64,000 nt of DNA from Frankiales bacterium (lineage in GTDB: Bacteria > Actinomycetota > Actinomycetes > Mycobacteriales > Jatrophihabitantaceae): NCBI GenBank assembly GCA_025966315.1, contig JAOPUZ010000023.1:62001-126000 (forward strand), given 5' to 3'. This document shows, in pieces, positions 1 to 8,873 of the stretch; the first letter of the stretch is position 1, and each line of letters starts with the position of its first letter. The notes beneath the pieces were generated by a model. The model made no database searches. It was not told where the DNA came from and worked only from the letters and a program-made list of their open reading frames with translations. The position numbers were made by a program, and so were the translations under genes.

Positions 1-2
1 CC

Positions 3-278
3 ACCACGCACGCCGACCCGACCTACCGGGTGCACGACTCGATCTTCTACTGCGTGGCCAACATGCCCGGCGCGGTACCGCACACCTCGACCTATGCGCT
101 GACCAACGTGACGTTGCCGTACGCACTGGAACTGGCCAACCGAGGCTGGCGTGATGCGCTACGTTCCGACGCCGCGCTCGCGCTCGGCCTCAATGTGCAC
201 GCCGGTGAACTCACCAACGCCCAGGTGGCCGAAGCACACGGCTACGCGAGCCGAACGATCGGGGAGGTACTGGCATAA
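3..278 (+). CDS. ald: Alanine dehydrogenase, C-terminal part (5' end outside window)
   Basis: Ninety-one residues are visible, read in frame from base 3 to a TAA at 276-278. The stretch CVANMPGAVPHTSTYALTN followed by LPYALELANRGW is the conserved C-terminal block of NAD-dependent L-alanine dehydrogenase, which interconverts L-alanine and pyruvate plus ammonia in the cytosol. The family is about 370 residues, so roughly three quarters lies upstream of the window. The stop codon overlaps the apparent start of the next gene, an FAD amine oxidoreductase, which suggests a shared transcript for amino-acid or amine catabolism. Identification is firm because this block is nearly invariant in actinobacterial Ald. 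Confidence 0.93.
   Translation, partial: TTHADPTYRVHDSIFYCVANMPGAVPHTSTYALTNVTLPYALELANRGWRDALRSDAALALGLNVHAGELTNAQVAEAHGYASRTIGEVLA
261..277 (+). promoter_or_regulatory. Ribosome binding site and ATA start of the FAD oxidoreductase
   Basis: GGGGAGGT at 261-268 sits 7 bases before ATA at 275-277. Everything about the site (strong Shine-Dalgarno, 4-base overlap with the upstream stop, conserved downstream coding) fits translational coupling, except that the start codon is ATA and not ATG. Either a rare non-AUG initiation is used, or one base differs from the parental sequence. Confidence 0.5.
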
Positions 279-1693
279 CGGCCTACCGGCAGCTCTCCCT
301 CTGGCACGACACGCTCGATTCCGGTCGCGATCGGGTCGTCGACTCCCTGACGCCTCGCTCGTCGCTTGCCGCCGCCGCGCTGACGGCGCCGAACCGAGGA
401 AAGTTCGACGTGGCGATCGTCGGAGCCGGCTTCACTGGGCTGTGGGCCGCCTATTACCTGGCTCAAGCTCGTCCGGACCTGCGGATTGCGGTGCTCGAAG
501 CGGAAACCGCCGGGTTCGGTGCCTCGGGACGAAACGGCGGCTGGTGTTCCGCGTTATACCCGGTGTCGTTGCCGACGCTGGAACGAGAGCATGGGCGCGC
601 CGCGGCGATGAACCAGTACCGCGCCATGCAACAGGCGGTCGACGAGATCGAACGAGTGGTGGGTAGCGAGAAGCTCGCCGCCGACTTCGCCCGCGGTGGC
701 ACGATCACGCTGGCCCGAAGCGAAGCCCAGCTCGAGCGGGCGAGCGATGAGGTGGCCGAGTTCGAACACTTCGGCTTCGCTGCGGACGACCTCACCCTGC
801 TCGACGGAACGCAGGCCCGCGAACGCGTCCGGGCCACCGGCACACTGGGGGCGACATTCACGCCGCACTGCGCAGCGATCCAGCCGGCCAAACTCGCGCG
901 GTCACTAGCCACGCTGGTGGCGACTATGGGCGTCGAGATCTATGAGCGCACGCGGGTCACGCGGATCGAGCCGGGGCGGGTCGATACCGTCCACGGTTCG
1001 ATCCGGGCGGACGCGATCGTTCGTGCCACCGAGGGATATACGGCTCAGTTGCACGGCGCTCGGCGGATCTTGGCTCCGGTCTACTCGCTGATCATCGCCA
1101 CCGAGCCGCTACCCGCATCGATGTGGGACGAGATCGGGTTGGCCAACCGCGAGACGTTCGCGGATTTCCGGCATCTGATTGTCTACGGCCAGCGCACCTC
1201 GGACGACCGGCTGGTATTCGGCGGTCGCGGAGCGCCGTATCACTTAGGCTCGCGCATTGTCGACCGCTTCGATCGAGTGCCAGCCGTGTTCGAATCATTG
1301 CGAGCCGGGATGGTCGAGCTCTTTCCGGTCACGGCGTCGGCGCGGGTCACGCATCGCTGGGGTGGTCCGCTCGGTATCGCTCGGGATTGGCACGCCGCGG
1401 TGGACTTCGACGCGACGACCGGACTCGGATTCGCCGGCGGGTACGTCGGTGACGGCGTGTCGACGACCAATCTGGCCGGGCGCACGCTGCGTGACCTGGT
1501 CCTGGGACATCGGAGCGAGCTGACCAAGTTGCCGTGGGTTGGACACCGCTGGCCTGAATGGGAGCCGGAGCCGTTGCGGTGGCTGGGCGCCAATGCCGGC
1601 CTGCAGGCGATGCGATTCGCCGACGCCGCTGAGAATCGCCACGGCAAGCGATCGAAGGTCGCCGCTGCGGTCAACGCAATACTGAAACGATGA
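275..1693 (+). CDS. FAD-dependent amine/amino-acid oxidoreductase (DAO family), apparent ATA start
   Basis: The product is a D-amino-acid-oxidase-fold flavoprotein. The dinucleotide motif VAIVGAGFTGLWAAYYL is followed by an acidic residue after beta-2 (LEAE), the ASGRNGGW motif typical of this subfamily, and a C-terminal FAGGYVGDGVSTTNLAGR block. The substrate is unknown. No ATG, GTG or TTG precedes GTG 410 in frame, yet 45 upstream codons read TAYRQLSLWHDTLDSG..., the usual N-terminal extension of the family. They run back to ATA at 275-277, which overlaps the ald stop as ATAA instead of ATGA and lies 7 bases after GGAGG. Starting at 275 gives 472 residues; starting at GTG 410 gives 427 and clips the first Rossmann strand. 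The gene is followed by a 4-base overlap with the next. Confidence 0.8.
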   Translation: MTAYRQLSLWHDTLDSGRDRVVDSLTPRSSLAAAALTAPNRGKFDVAIVGAGFTGLWAAYYLAQARPDLRIAVLEAETAGFGASGRNGGWCSALYPVSLPTLEREHGRAAAMNQYRAMQQAVDEIERVVGSEKLAADFARGGTITLARSEAQLERASDEVAEFEHFGFAADDLTLLDGTQARERVRATGTLGATFTPHCAAIQPAKLARSLATLVATMGVEIYERTRVTRIEPGRVDTVHGSIRADAIVRATEGYTAQLHGARRILAPVYSLIIATEPLPASMWDEIGLANRETFADFRHLIVYGQRTSDDRLVFGGRGAPYHLGSRIVDRFDRVPAVFESLRAGMVELFPVTASARVTHRWGGPLGIARDWHAAVDFDATTGLGFAGGYVGDGVSTTNLAGRTLRDLVLGHRSELTKLPWVGHRWPEWEPEPLRWLGANAGLQAMRFADAAENRHGKRSKVAAAVNAILKR

Positions 1694-2415
1694 GCCAGCG
1701 TGCTTCGGACGCGCGCGGTGAGAATCGCGATAGTCCGACGGTGGAGTTCGAGCAGCGCACCGTGCCGGCGCGGATGCGTGAGAAGTACCCCGCACCGCGG
1801 TGGGCTGACGTCCAGGCGCTGATTGCGGACACGCTCGTCGCCCACGTCGCTTTCGTGGCCGAAGGTGCCCCTCGGGTACTTCCGGTGGCCATCGCGACCA
1901 GTGGGACGGACGTGCTGCTGCACGGATCGTCGGGGTCAGGATGGCTGCGCGCCTTGGCGGCCGGCCTGCAGGTCTCGATTTCGGTGGCCGCCGTGGACGG
2001 TCTGGTCATCGCTCGCTCGGCGTTCGAGTCCTCGATTCACTATCGCAGCGCGGTGCTGTTCGGCCGGTGCAGAGAGCTCCGCGGCTGCGCGGCGGCGGCG
2101 GCGCTCGATGTGCTCACCGATGCGCTCATCCCGGGCCGAGTAGCCGAGGTTCGCCGGCCGACCGCCAAGGAGTTGGCCGCCACCCTGGTGCTCCGGGTGA
2201 CGGTGAGCGACTGGACGTACAAACTGTCCGACGGCTGGCCTACGGACCCGGACTCCGATGTGGCAGGTGACGCCTGGGCCGGAGTGCTGCCGACCGCGCG
2301 CGGATATCTGGCGCCCCGATCGGCGCCCGACCTGCGCAGCAACGTCGCCGTTCCGGAGTCAGCGCTGAACTTGCTGAAAAATTCGCTAGAAGGGCCGCCC
2401 GTCGCGCAAAGTTAG
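1690..2415 (+). CDS. Pyridoxamine 5'-phosphate oxidase-like (PNPOx, split-barrel) protein
   Basis: A 241-residue cytosolic protein with the split-barrel flavin-binding pattern of the Pyridox_ox_2 group: AHVAFVAEGAPRVLPVAIATSGTDVLLHG near residues 50-80, then a second half with SSIHYRSAVLFGRCREL. Such proteins bind FMN, F420 or heme, and the exact cofactor and substrate cannot be read from sequence. Its ATG overlaps the upstream oxidoreductase stop as ATGA, so the two are translationally coupled. The last bases of the gene run into an iron box that serves the next gene, a DUF2470-like protein. PNPOx and DUF2470 domains are fused in HugZ-type heme proteins, so the pairing may be functional. Confidence 0.82.
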   Translation: MSQRASDARGENRDSPTVEFEQRTVPARMREKYPAPRWADVQALIADTLVAHVAFVAEGAPRVLPVAIATSGTDVLLHGSSGSGWLRALAAGLQVSISVAAVDGLVIARSAFESSIHYRSAVLFGRCRELRGCAAAAALDVLTDALIPGRVAEVRRPTAKELAATLVLRVTVSDWTYKLSDGWPTDPDSDVAGDAWAGVLPTARGYLAPRSAPDLRSNVAVPESALNLLKNSLEGPPVAQS

Positions 2416-2430
2416 GTTAGCCTTACCTCA
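2412..2430. promoter_or_regulatory. IdeR/DtxR-type iron box
   Basis: TTAGGTTAGCCTTACCTCA matches the IdeR/DtxR operator TTAGGTTAGSCTAACCTAA at 17 of 19 positions and keeps the dyad core TTAGGTTAGCC. It straddles the PNPOx stop and ends 18 bases before the ATG of the next gene. Occupation by iron-loaded IdeR would block a promoter for the downstream gene or read-through from the operon. Iron repression is inferred. Confidence 0.8.
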
Positions 2431-2448
2431 TTGTCAAAGGGAGGCTCA

Positions 2449-2781
2449 ATGTCAGATCGACGTCCGAACACCGACCGCTCCGCCAACACCGGCCCGGTCG
2501 ATCTCAGTAGAAGTGATGCCCTGCTCGCCTTCAGCGAACGCGCCCGCCACCACACGAACGACGCCCACCAGCACGAGCTCTGCCGCTACGTCGCCAACTC
2601 GCTGGGCCGCCCAGTCCACACCGTCATCGGGGCGCAGCTCAGCGCGCTCGGTCCACACGGAGCGGAAGTCCACTGGGTGGACGAAGACGGCGCCGGCAGC
2701 TTCACGATCCGGTTCGATCACGAGGCAAAGACCGTCCCCGCGCTGGCGGACGCGTTGCGGATCGAACTCGAAGTCGATTGA
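2449..2781 (+). CDS. DUF2470-like (HugZ C-terminal-like) small protein, iron-box controlled
   Basis: A protein of 110 residues. From residue about 25 the pattern HHTNDAHQHEL, then AQLSALGPHGAEVHWVDEDG, FTIRFD and a final VPALADALRIEL follows the DUF2470 plan, which is found at the C-terminus of HugZ-like heme-utilisation proteins and in glutamyl-tRNA-reductase-binding proteins. The start is ATG 2449, with AAAGGGAGG just upstream. A TTG at 2431 is in frame but abuts the iron box and has no ribosome site. The iron box at 2412-2430 points to induction under iron limitation. A role in heme or iron handling is inferred from family and operator. The domain call is by pattern only. Confidence 0.65.
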   Translation: MSDRRPNTDRSANTGPVDLSRSDALLAFSERARHHTNDAHQHELCRYVANSLGRPVHTVIGAQLSALGPHGAEVHWVDEDGAGSFTIRFDHEAKTVPALADALRIELEVD

Positions 2782-2791
2782 CGCCGGTCGG

Positions 2792-3919
2792 TCAGGCCTT
2801 AGCGGCCAGCTGGCCACAGGCTCCATCGATTTCACGGCCCCGAGTGTCGCGAACCGTGACCGGCACGCCATGCGCCGCGAGGCGAAGCCGGAATTCATCC
2901 TCGACCGGCTTCGGGGACGCGTCCCAGTCCGAGCCAGGCGTCGGGTTGAGCGGAATCAGGTTAACGTGCGCGAGGCGCCCGGAGAGCAGTTCGCCGAGCA
3001 GGTCCGCACGCCACGGCTGATCGTTCACCTTGCGGATCATCGCGTACTCGATCGAATAGCGTCGGCCGGTTCTGGCGGCGTACGAGTCGGCGGCTTCCAG
3101 CACCTCACGGACCGGCCAGCGAGTATTCACCGGCACCAACGTGTTGCGCAGTTCGTCATCCGGCGCGTGCAACGAGACCGCGAGCGTGACGTTGAGCCCC
3201 TCGTCCGCCAGCTTGTCGATGGCCGGTACCAGACCGACCGTCGACACCGTGACCGATCGCTGGGACAACCCGAGACCACCGGGCGCCGGGTCGATCAAAC
3301 GATGCAGGGCCGCTACGACCCGGGTGTAGTTGGCCAACGGCTCGCCCATGCCCATGAACACGACATTCGACAGCCTCGTCGGACCGCCGGACAGCTCACC
3401 GGACGCGGCCAGCCGGGCCGCCGCCGCTGCCTGCTCGACGATCTCGGCGGTGGACAGATTCCGGGTCAGGCCACCCTGACCGGTGGCACAGAACGGACAC
3501 GCCATCCCGCAACCGGCCTGGCTGGAAATGCAGACGGTCACCCGATCGTCCCGCTCGGCCGTACCGGCGGCCTTGCGGCGGTAGCGCATCAGCACGCTCT
3601 CGACGAGGGTTCCGTCGTGCAACTTCCAGAGTGTCTTACGGGTCATGCCATTATCGGTTTCGACGTGACGCACCTCGGTCAACAACTCTGGCAGCAAGGT
3701 GGCCACAAGCTCGTCGCGGCGACCCGCGGGCAGGTCTGTCATGGCCGCCGGGTCCGCGGTCAACCGCGAGAAATAGTGCCGCGAAAGCTGATCGGCGCGG
3801 AAGGCGGGCAGCCCCAGTTCCGCTACGGCGGCACGGCGCTGCTCCTGGGTCAGATCGGCGAGGTGGCGCGGCGGCTTGGTGCGTTTTGGAGCATCGAATA
3901 CCAGCGGAAGCGTTGTCAT
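2792..3919 (-). CDS. rlmN: Dual-specificity 23S/tRNA (adenine-C2)-methyltransferase RlmN
   Basis: A radical-SAM enzyme of 375 residues that methylates C2 of A2503 in 23S rRNA and A37 in some tRNAs. The 4Fe-4S motif is CGMACPFC within [29 protein letters not shown] and the second conserved Cys near the end (GACGQLA) are also present. Length is normal. It is convergent with the DUF2470-like gene, with only 10 bases between stop codons. It follows cdsA on the same strand after a 194-base spacer holding tandem repeats. Confidence 0.96.
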   Translation of the reverse strand: MTTLPLVFDAPKRTKPPRHLADLTQEQRRAAVAELGLPAFRADQLSRHYFSRLTADPAAMTDLPAGRRDELVATLLPELLTEVRHVETDNGMTRKTLWKLHDGTLVESVLMRYRRKAAGTAERDDRVTVCISSQAGCGMACPFCATGQGGLTRNLSTAEIVEQAAAAARLAASGELSGGPTRLSNVVFMGMGEPLANYTRVVAALHRLIDPAPGGLGLSQRSVTVSTVGLVPAIDKLADEGLNVTLAVSLHAPDDELRNTLVPVNTRWPVREVLEAADSYAARTGRRYSIEYAMIRKVNDQPWRADLLGELLSGRLAHVNLIPLNPTPGSDWDASPKPVEDEFRLRLAAHGVPVTVRDTRGREIDGACGQLAAKA

Positions 3920-3991
3920 GAGGCATCCATTGTCGCACCGGATCGGCGCGGTCGGTGCCTGCTGCCTCAGAACGCGGTGCTTGCCAGCTTG

Positions 3992-4113
3992 GCCGCAGTG
4001 CCAGCTAGCTCGGAGCGCGGGCGCCCTAGCTCGGGCCGCAGTGCCAGCTAGCTCGGAGCGCGGGCGCCCTAGCTCGGACCGCAGTTGCCGCTGGCTCGGA
4101 CCGCAGTGCCCAG
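3992..4113. repeat. 43-bp tandem repeat with degenerate further copies
   Basis: Two identical 43-base units lie at 3992-4034 and 4035-4077, each reading GCCGCAGTGCCAGCTAGCTC and on to CTAGCTCGG. Shorter degenerate copies follow (ACCGCAGTTGCC..., ACCGCAGTGCCC...) up to the cdsA stop at 4114. The unit length is not a multiple of three and the array is noncoding, between cdsA and rlmN. AGCTAGCT and GCGGGCGCCC inside the unit are self-complementary. Confidence 0.85.
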
Positions 4114-5202
4114 CTACTTCGGCACGAAGTGGGTCAGCAGCAGGTAGGCGACCGGCGCACAGGGAAGTAGCGAGTCCAGCCGATCCATGATCCCGCCGTG
4201 CCCGGGCAGCAGCTTGCCCATGTCCTTCAATCCCAGATCACGCTTGATCATCGACTCGCCCAGGTCGCCCAGGGTCGCCGTTATGGCGATCGCGGCACCG
4301 AAGAGAACGCCCTGCCACCACTGCTGATGAAAGCAATAGACCATCATCAGCGTCGCGCCGGCAGCACTGGCGATGAGTGAGCCAGCCAGCCCCTCCCACG
4401 ACTTCTTGGGCGACACCGACCGTGACATCGGATGGCGACCGAACAACACGCCCGCGGCGTAGCCCCCGGTGTCGGACAGGACCACGGCCAGGATGAACAT
4501 GACCACCCGTGCCGCACCGTCGTCGGGGTGCGCCAGCAGAATGGCGAATCCCGCGAGGCCCGGGACGTACAGCGCCACCAGGACGCTGGCCGACACGTCA
4601 CGCAGATAGCCCGCCGCGCCGTCGCCGAGCCGCCAGATGATCGTTCCCAGAACGGTCAGCAACAGCGCACCGACCAAGCCGTCCGGCCCACGGGGCCAGG
4701 CGACCACGTCCATCGCGACCGCGCCGACGAGGAGTGGGATCAGCGGGGGCCGGGCCTCCACCGTCGAGATGGCGGCGACCATCTCGTACACGCCGAGCGC
4801 GGCAGCCAGAGCCACGACGACCACGAAACTGGGCCGATAGAAGAAAATCGTCAGCAGGATCAGGGCGCCGAGTGCGAGACCGACCCCGATCGCCGCGGGT
4901 AGGTTGCGGCCCGCCCGCGAGGTTACGGTCTCCGGCAACGGAGCGTCCGTCAACGGTACGGCCGCGTCCACCACGGTGAGATGACGGACCACGGGCGTGT
5001 CAGTGATCGACTCCGCCACTTCGACCTGGTCGAGCTCGGCAGCCACGTGATGCTGCGCCGCAGCGGTGAACTTGCCGCCCGATGCCTGGGTTTCGGACCG
5101 TGACCGGGCGATCAGCTCGGCGACGCTCGGACCACCGCCCGATCCCCCGTGCCGCCCGGGCCGCTTCTCGCGGACCGATGCGTCGCGGTCATCGTCGGCC
5201 AT
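4114..5202 (-). CDS. cdsA: Phosphatidate cytidylyltransferase (CDP-diglyceride synthase)
   Basis: An integral membrane enzyme of 362 residues that makes CDP-diacylglycerol from CTP and phosphatidic acid, the entry to all phospholipids. After a hydrophilic N-terminal stretch of about 100 residues come roughly eight hydrophobic segments. The signature runs [12 protein letters not shown] ... [33 protein letters not shown] near the C-terminus, with the conserved Asp residues. The N-terminal extension is typical of actinobacteria. Its ATG shares one base with the frr stop (TGATG), so the two are translationally coupled. Confidence 0.95.
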   Translation of the reverse strand: MADDDRDASVREKRPGRHGGSGGGPSVAELIARSRSETQASGGKFTAAAQHHVAAELDQVEVAESITDTPVVRHLTVVDAAVPLTDAPLPETVTSRAGRNLPAAIGVGLALGALILLTIFFYRPSFVVVVALAAALGVYEMVAAISTVEARPPLIPLLVGAVAMDVVAWPRGPDGLVGALLLTVLGTIIWRLGDGAAGYLRDVSASVLVALYVPGLAGFAILLAHPDDGAARVVMFILAVVLSDTGGYAAGVLFGRHPMSRSVSPKKSWEGLAGSLIASAAGATLMMVYCFHQQWWQGVLFGAAIAITATLGDLGESMIKRDLGLKDMGKLLPGHGGIMDRLDSLLPCAPVAYLLLTHFVPK

Positions 5203-5759
5203 CAGAGCTCGAGGAGTTCAGCTTCTTTGTGCCGCACGGACTCGTCCACGTTGGCAACGTACTTGTCGGTCAGCTTCTGCAGCTCAGCCTCGGCGCGACG
5301 AGCATCATCCTCGCCGACCTCGCCGTCCTTGACCGCCTTGGCGAAGGTCTCGTTGGCGTGCCGGCGGATGGCGCGAATGGAGACCTTGGCGTCCTCGCCC
5401 CGACTCTTGGCGACCTTGACGAACTCACGACGACGTTCCTCGGTGAGCTGCGGAAACAGCACCCGGATGATGTTGCCGTCGTTGGTGGGGTTGACGCCCA
5501 GGTCGCTGTCCCGGATGGCACGCTCGAGGGCACCGAGCTGGGAGGCGTCGTAGGGCTTGATGACCGCCATCCGTGCTTCGGGAATGGACACCGAAGCGAG
5601 CTGCGGCAATGGCGTTATCGCGCCGTAATAGTCAATAGAGATGCGCGAGAAGCTGCCCGCCGAGGCGCGCCCGGTCCGCAACCCGGACATGTCGCCGTGC
5701 AGGACGGTTACGGCCTTGTCCATCTTCTCTTCAGCCTCGAAGAGGGTCTCATCTATCAC
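5202..5759 (-). CDS. frr: Ribosome recycling factor
   Basis: Full-length (185 residues) RRF, which with EF-G splits post-termination ribosomes. The sequence starts [20 protein letters not shown] and contains [11 protein letters not shown], the domain I/II hinge and the basic C-terminal helix of domain I ([21 protein letters not shown]). The start is GTG 5759. It sits in the classical rpsB-tsf-pyrH-frr-cdsA order, with 68 bases to pyrH and a 1-base overlap with cdsA. Confidence 0.97.
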   Translation of the reverse strand: MIDETLFEAEEKMDKAVTVLHGDMSGLRTGRASAGSFSRISIDYYGAITPLPQLASVSIPEARMAVIKPYDASQLGALERAIRDSDLGVNPTNDGNIIRVLFPQLTEERRREFVKVAKSRGEDAKVSIRAIRRHANETFAKAVKDGEVGEDDARRAEAELQKLTDKYVANVDESVRHKEAELLEL

Positions 5760-5827
5760 GTGCCTTGCTCCTCGTCCGCTACCGCAACTCTGGATTTGTC
5801 GTCACGATCGTCGCCGGCCGACAACCG

Positions 5828-6559
5828 CTAGCTCGCGCCGACCAAGGTGCCGATCTTCTCACCGCGCACAACGCGGGCGATATTGCCCTCGGCCAGATCA
5901 AACACCACGATCGGCATATCGTTGTCGCGACACAGACTGAACGCCGTCGCGTCAGCGACCTGCAGCCCGCGGCGGAGCACCTCGTCGTAGGTGATGGTGT
6001 CGAATTTTACGGCTTCCGGATGCAATCTCGGATCGGCGTCGTAAACGCCGTCCACGCCGTTCTTGCCCATCAGCAGCACCTGACAGCCGATCTCAAGCGC
6101 TCGTTGCGCCCCGGCGGTGTCGGTGGAGAAGTACGGCATGCCGACGCCGGCCGCAAAAATGACGACCCGGCCCTTTTCCAGATGGCGCTCAGCCCGGCGC
6201 GGGATGTATGGCTCGGCAACCTGCCCCATCGCGATCGCGGTCTGGACCCTGGTTGGCGCACCGGCCTTTTCGAGGAAGTCCTGCAGGGCCAGACAGTTCA
6301 TGACGGTGCCCAACATGGCCATGTAATCGGCACGGTCGCGATCCATGCCGCGCTGGGAGAGCTCGGCGCCACGGAAATAGTTCCCGCCGCCGATGACCAC
6401 CGCCACCTGGGTTCCAGTGGCGTGCACTTCGGCGATCTGGCGGGCGATCGAGGCGACTACGTCAGGATCGACGCCAACTCGACCACCGCCGAAGATCTCG
6501 CCGGACAGTTTCAACATCACTCGCCGGTAGCCAGTGACCTCTTCCGATGTTCCGGTCAT
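5828..6559 (-). CDS. pyrH: UMP kinase
   Basis: A 243-residue member of the amino-acid-kinase fold that phosphorylates UMP to UDP in pyrimidine synthesis. Motifs seen are [13 protein letters not shown] at the N-terminus, [25 protein letters not shown], and [12 protein letters not shown] in the nucleotide-binding part. Length is normal. The start is ATG 6559, and the gene lies 81 bases after tsf with a stem-loop in between. Confidence 0.97.
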   Translation of the reverse strand: MTGTSEEVTGYRRVMLKLSGEIFGGGRVGVDPDVVASIARQIAEVHATGTQVAVVIGGGNYFRGAELSQRGMDRDRADYMAMLGTVMNCLALQDFLEKAGAPTRVQTAIAMGQVAEPYIPRRAERHLEKGRVVIFAAGVGMPYFSTDTAGAQRALEIGCQVLLMGKNGVDGVYDADPRLHPEAVKFDTITYDEVLRRGLQVADATAFSLCRDNDMPIVVFDLAEGNIARVVRGEKIGTLVGAS

Positions 6560-6603
6560 GGCGGCTCCCTGCGGTTACGTCGTGATGGTGGCTGAGTGAT
6601 GGT

Positions 6604-6633
6604 GTGGGTATGGCCGCGGACGACCATACCCAC
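6604..6633 (-). terminator. Stem-loop after tsf
   Basis: GTGGGTATGG and CCATACCCAC form a perfect 10-bp stem around a 10-base loop, beginning 7 bases beyond the tsf stop. There is no clear T-run after it on the minus strand, so it may be a weak terminator, a transcript-stabilising hairpin or a processing site between tsf and pyrH. Confidence 0.6.
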
Positions 6634-6640
6634 CCCTAGC

Positions 6641-7462
6641 TCAGGCGGTGCCGACCTCGAACCGGGCGAACCCGGTCAGAGTCACGCCGGCGGCATCCAG
6701 AACGGCCTTGACCGTCTTCTTGCTCTCGCGCACAGACTCCTGCTCGAGCAACACCTTGTCCTTGAAGTATCCGTTCACCCGGCCCTCGACGATGCGGGAC
6801 AGCGCGGCCTCGGGCTTGCCCTCGTTGCGGGCGATTTCTTCGGCGATCCGCTTCTCGTTCTCGACGATTTCGGCCGGGACGTCTTCGCGGGTGAGGTACT
6901 CAGCCTTCAGGGCCGCGACCTGCATCGCCGCGCCGCGAGCGGCTTCGACGTCAGTCCCGGTGAAGGACACGAGCACCCCGACCTGCGGCGGGAGGTCAGC
7001 AGACTTCTTGTGCAGGTACGTTGCGATGGTGCCTTCGAGCTTGACCGCGCGGCGCAGCTCGAGCTTCTCGCCGATGATCACGTTGAGCGACTCGATGTTC
7101 TGAGCCACGGTCTGACCATCAGCCAGCGTCTCGCTGAGCAACGACTCGACGTCAGTCACATTCGACTTGACGAAGTGCGCAACAATATCGCCGGCCAGGG
7201 CCTGGAACTGCTCGTTCTTGGCCACGAAGTCCGTCTCGCACGCCAACTCGATCATGGCGTTCTCGGCCGCGGCGACCAGGCCGTTGCTCGTTTCGCGCTC
7301 GGCACCGCGTTTGGCTGCTTTACCCGCCCCCTTGATTCGGAGCTCCTCTACAGCCCTGTCGAAATCACCGTCGGCCGCTTCCAATGCCTTCTTCGCATCC
7401 ATCATGCCCGCGCCGGTGGCGTCGCGGAGCTTCTTTACGTCTGCGGCGGTCACGTTCGCCAT
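6641..7462 (-). CDS. tsf: Elongation factor Ts
   Basis: A 273-residue guanine-nucleotide exchange factor for EF-Tu. The N-terminal UBA-like domain ([19 protein letters not shown]) is diagnostic, followed by the core domain with [22 protein letters not shown] and ending [21 protein letters not shown]. Length and start (ATG 7462) are normal. It follows rpsB after 124 bases that contain a T-tailed hairpin, so tsf may be attenuated relative to rpsB. Confidence 0.97.
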   Translation of the reverse strand: MANVTAADVKKLRDATGAGMMDAKKALEAADGDFDRAVEELRIKGAGKAAKRGAERETSNGLVAAAENAMIELACETDFVAKNEQFQALAGDIVAHFVKSNVTDVESLLSETLADGQTVAQNIESLNVIIGEKLELRRAVKLEGTIATYLHKKSADLPPQVGVLVSFTGTDVEAARGAAMQVAALKAEYLTREDVPAEIVENEKRIAEEIARNEGKPEAALSRIVEGRVNGYFKDKVLLEQESVRESKKTVKAVLDAAGVTLTGFARFEVGTA

Positions 7463-7531
7463 GTTCTGTCAGATCCTGTCTGTCTCGCCTCGGGCATCAC
7501 CCGACGGTGCACACCCGAGAGGGCTTGTTCG

Positions 7532-7575
7532 AAAAACGACAACCGTCGGGGCGGTGGTGAACCGCCCCGAACGGT
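7532..7575 (-). terminator. Rho-independent terminator/attenuator between rpsB and tsf
   Basis: On the minus strand, ACCGTTCGGGGCGGT pairs with ACCGCCCCGACGGT (one bulged base) across a 5-base loop, followed after a few bases by TTTTT (A-run at 7532-7536 on the plus strand). It starts 12 bases after the rpsB stop. This is a good intrinsic terminator that likely sets partial read-through into tsf. Confidence 0.8.
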
Positions 7576-7586
7576 GTCGGTCAGGC

Positions 7587-8558
7587 TTACGCCGGCTGAG
7601 TCTCTTCGGCCGGCTGAGTCGCTTCGGCCGGCTGAGTCTCTTCGGCCGGCTGAGTCGCTTCCGCCGCGACCGGCTGGCTGACCGCTTCGGCCTCACTGGT
7701 CGGTGCGGGTTCTGCCGGGGCGGTGGCCACCGCGGCCGGCGTTGCCTCTGCCTCTGAGGTCGTCGCGTCGTTCGGCTTGAGCAGGTTCTGCTCCCACTCG
7801 GCCAGCGGTTCGCCAGTACCGAGCTGACCTGGCTCGGGCTTGTCGTCCCGGCCCGCGTTGGCGGCAGCACCGGCACGCGCCATCAGACCCTCGGCGACGG
7901 CGTCGGCAATGACCCGCGTCAGCAGAGCAGCACTCCGGATCGCGTCGTCGTTGCCGGGGATCTTGTAGTCGACCTCATCCGGGTCACAGTTGGTATCGAG
8001 AATCGCGATCACCGGAATGTTCAGCTTGTGGGCTTCGCCGACGGCGATGTGTTCCTTCTTCGTGTCAACGATCCATACCGCGCTCGGCGTCTTCGACATT
8101 TCACGAATACCACCAAGGGTCCGTTCCAGCTTTGTCTTCTCACGGGTGAGAATGAGCTGCTCTTTCTTGGTCGCGGTGCCCTCCCAGCCGTTCTGCTCCA
8201 TGGCTTCGAGCTCCTTGAGCCGCTGGAGGCGCTTGAACACGGTCTGAAAGTTGGTGAGCATCCCGCCGAGCCAGCGCTGGTTCACGTACGGCATGCCGAC
8301 CCGAGTGGCCTGTTCGGCGATGGCTTCTTGGGCCTGCTTCTTGGTGCCGATGAACATGACGCTGCCGCCGTGGGCGACCGTCTCTTTGACGAACTCGTAC
8401 GCGCGATCGATGTAGGTCAGCGTCTGCTGCAGATCGATGATGTAGATACCGTTGCGCTCGGTGAAGATGAAGCGCTTCATTTTCGGATTCCAGCGTCGGG
8501 TCTGATGCCCGAAGTGCACGCCCGAATCGAGCAGGTTCTTCATGGTGACGACGGCCAT
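7587..8558 (-). CDS. rpsB: 30S ribosomal protein S2 with long repetitive acidic tail
   Basis: A protein of 323 residues starting [27 protein letters not shown] at ATG 8558, with AGGAGGA upstream. The frame stays open a further 83 codons but that part is not S2-like. The S2 core ([47 protein letters not shown]) ends near residue 240. The last 80 residues are Ala, Glu, Thr and Pro rich and finish in repeats of the hexapeptide (E/A)TQPAE. S2 sits on the solvent side of the 30S head, so a floppy tail is tolerable. The tail is longer than the usual actinobacterial one. Confidence 0.96.
   Translation of the reverse strand: MAVVTMKNLLDSGVHFGHQTRRWNPKMKRFIFTERNGIYIIDLQQTLTYIDRAYEFVKETVAHGGSVMFIGTKKQAQEAIAEQATRVGMPYVNQRWLGGMLTNFQTVFKRLQRLKELEAMEQNGWEGTATKKEQLILTREKTKLERTLGGIREMSKTPSAVWIVDTKKEHIAVGEAHKLNIPVIAILDTNCDPDEVDYKIPGNDDAIRSAALLTRVIADAVAEGLMARAGAAANAGRDDKPEPGQLGTGEPLAEWEQNLLKPNDATTSEAEATPAAVATAPAEPAPTSEAEAVSQPVAAEATQPAEETQPAEATQPAEETQPA
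7590..7662 (-). repeat. 18-bp coding tandem repeat in the S2 tail
   Basis: About four copies of an 18-base unit (CGGCTGAGTCTCTTCGGC with C/G changes) run from just inside the rpsB stop. In the coding sense they give alternating EETQPA and EATQPA. The unit is a multiple of three, so copy-number change would lengthen or shorten the tail without frameshift. Confidence 0.85.
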
Positions 8559-8873
8559 TCGGCGCGTCCTCCTCGTGTTCAGTGTGCCAGCGCATGGTCG
8601 TCGCGAAGCTGCTGCCTCGTAACCACCGGGAGCTGACCCAGCCTCGGTTGTCGCGATCGTGCCGGGGTGGCCGACCGCCCTGGTGCCCGCGCGGCTGTCG
8701 TCTGGCGATCCAACCGGATCGCACCGAGGACGGCAGGCCAATCTCTGGTAGCGAATCCGCTTGGCGTCGTTCTCACGACTGCGGCATAACCACCCGAGAC
8801 AGGGCACGCGAAGTCACCCAACTTGCGTCGGGCGCATCGGCAAGTCTATCGGGTGCGTGACCGTGGCGCGAAA
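8559..8873 (-). other. rpsB upstream/leader region, no gene seen
   Basis: The 315 bases between the rpsB start and the end of the LuxR-type regulator hold no convincing gene. The rpsB frame remains open through most of it but codes for no S2-like sequence. A TAGACT that could serve as a minus-strand -10 lies at 8843-8848, with no good -35, which would give a leader of about 275 nt. Autoregulation of S2 through its leader is known in other bacteria. No specific fold could be assigned here. Confidence 0.4.

Noticed and set aside
2513-4051. Long open frame (512 codons) on the plus strand over rlmN
   Set aside because: It lies antisense to a clear radical-SAM gene, is Arg/Gly/His rich and has no domain; a GC-rich shadow frame.
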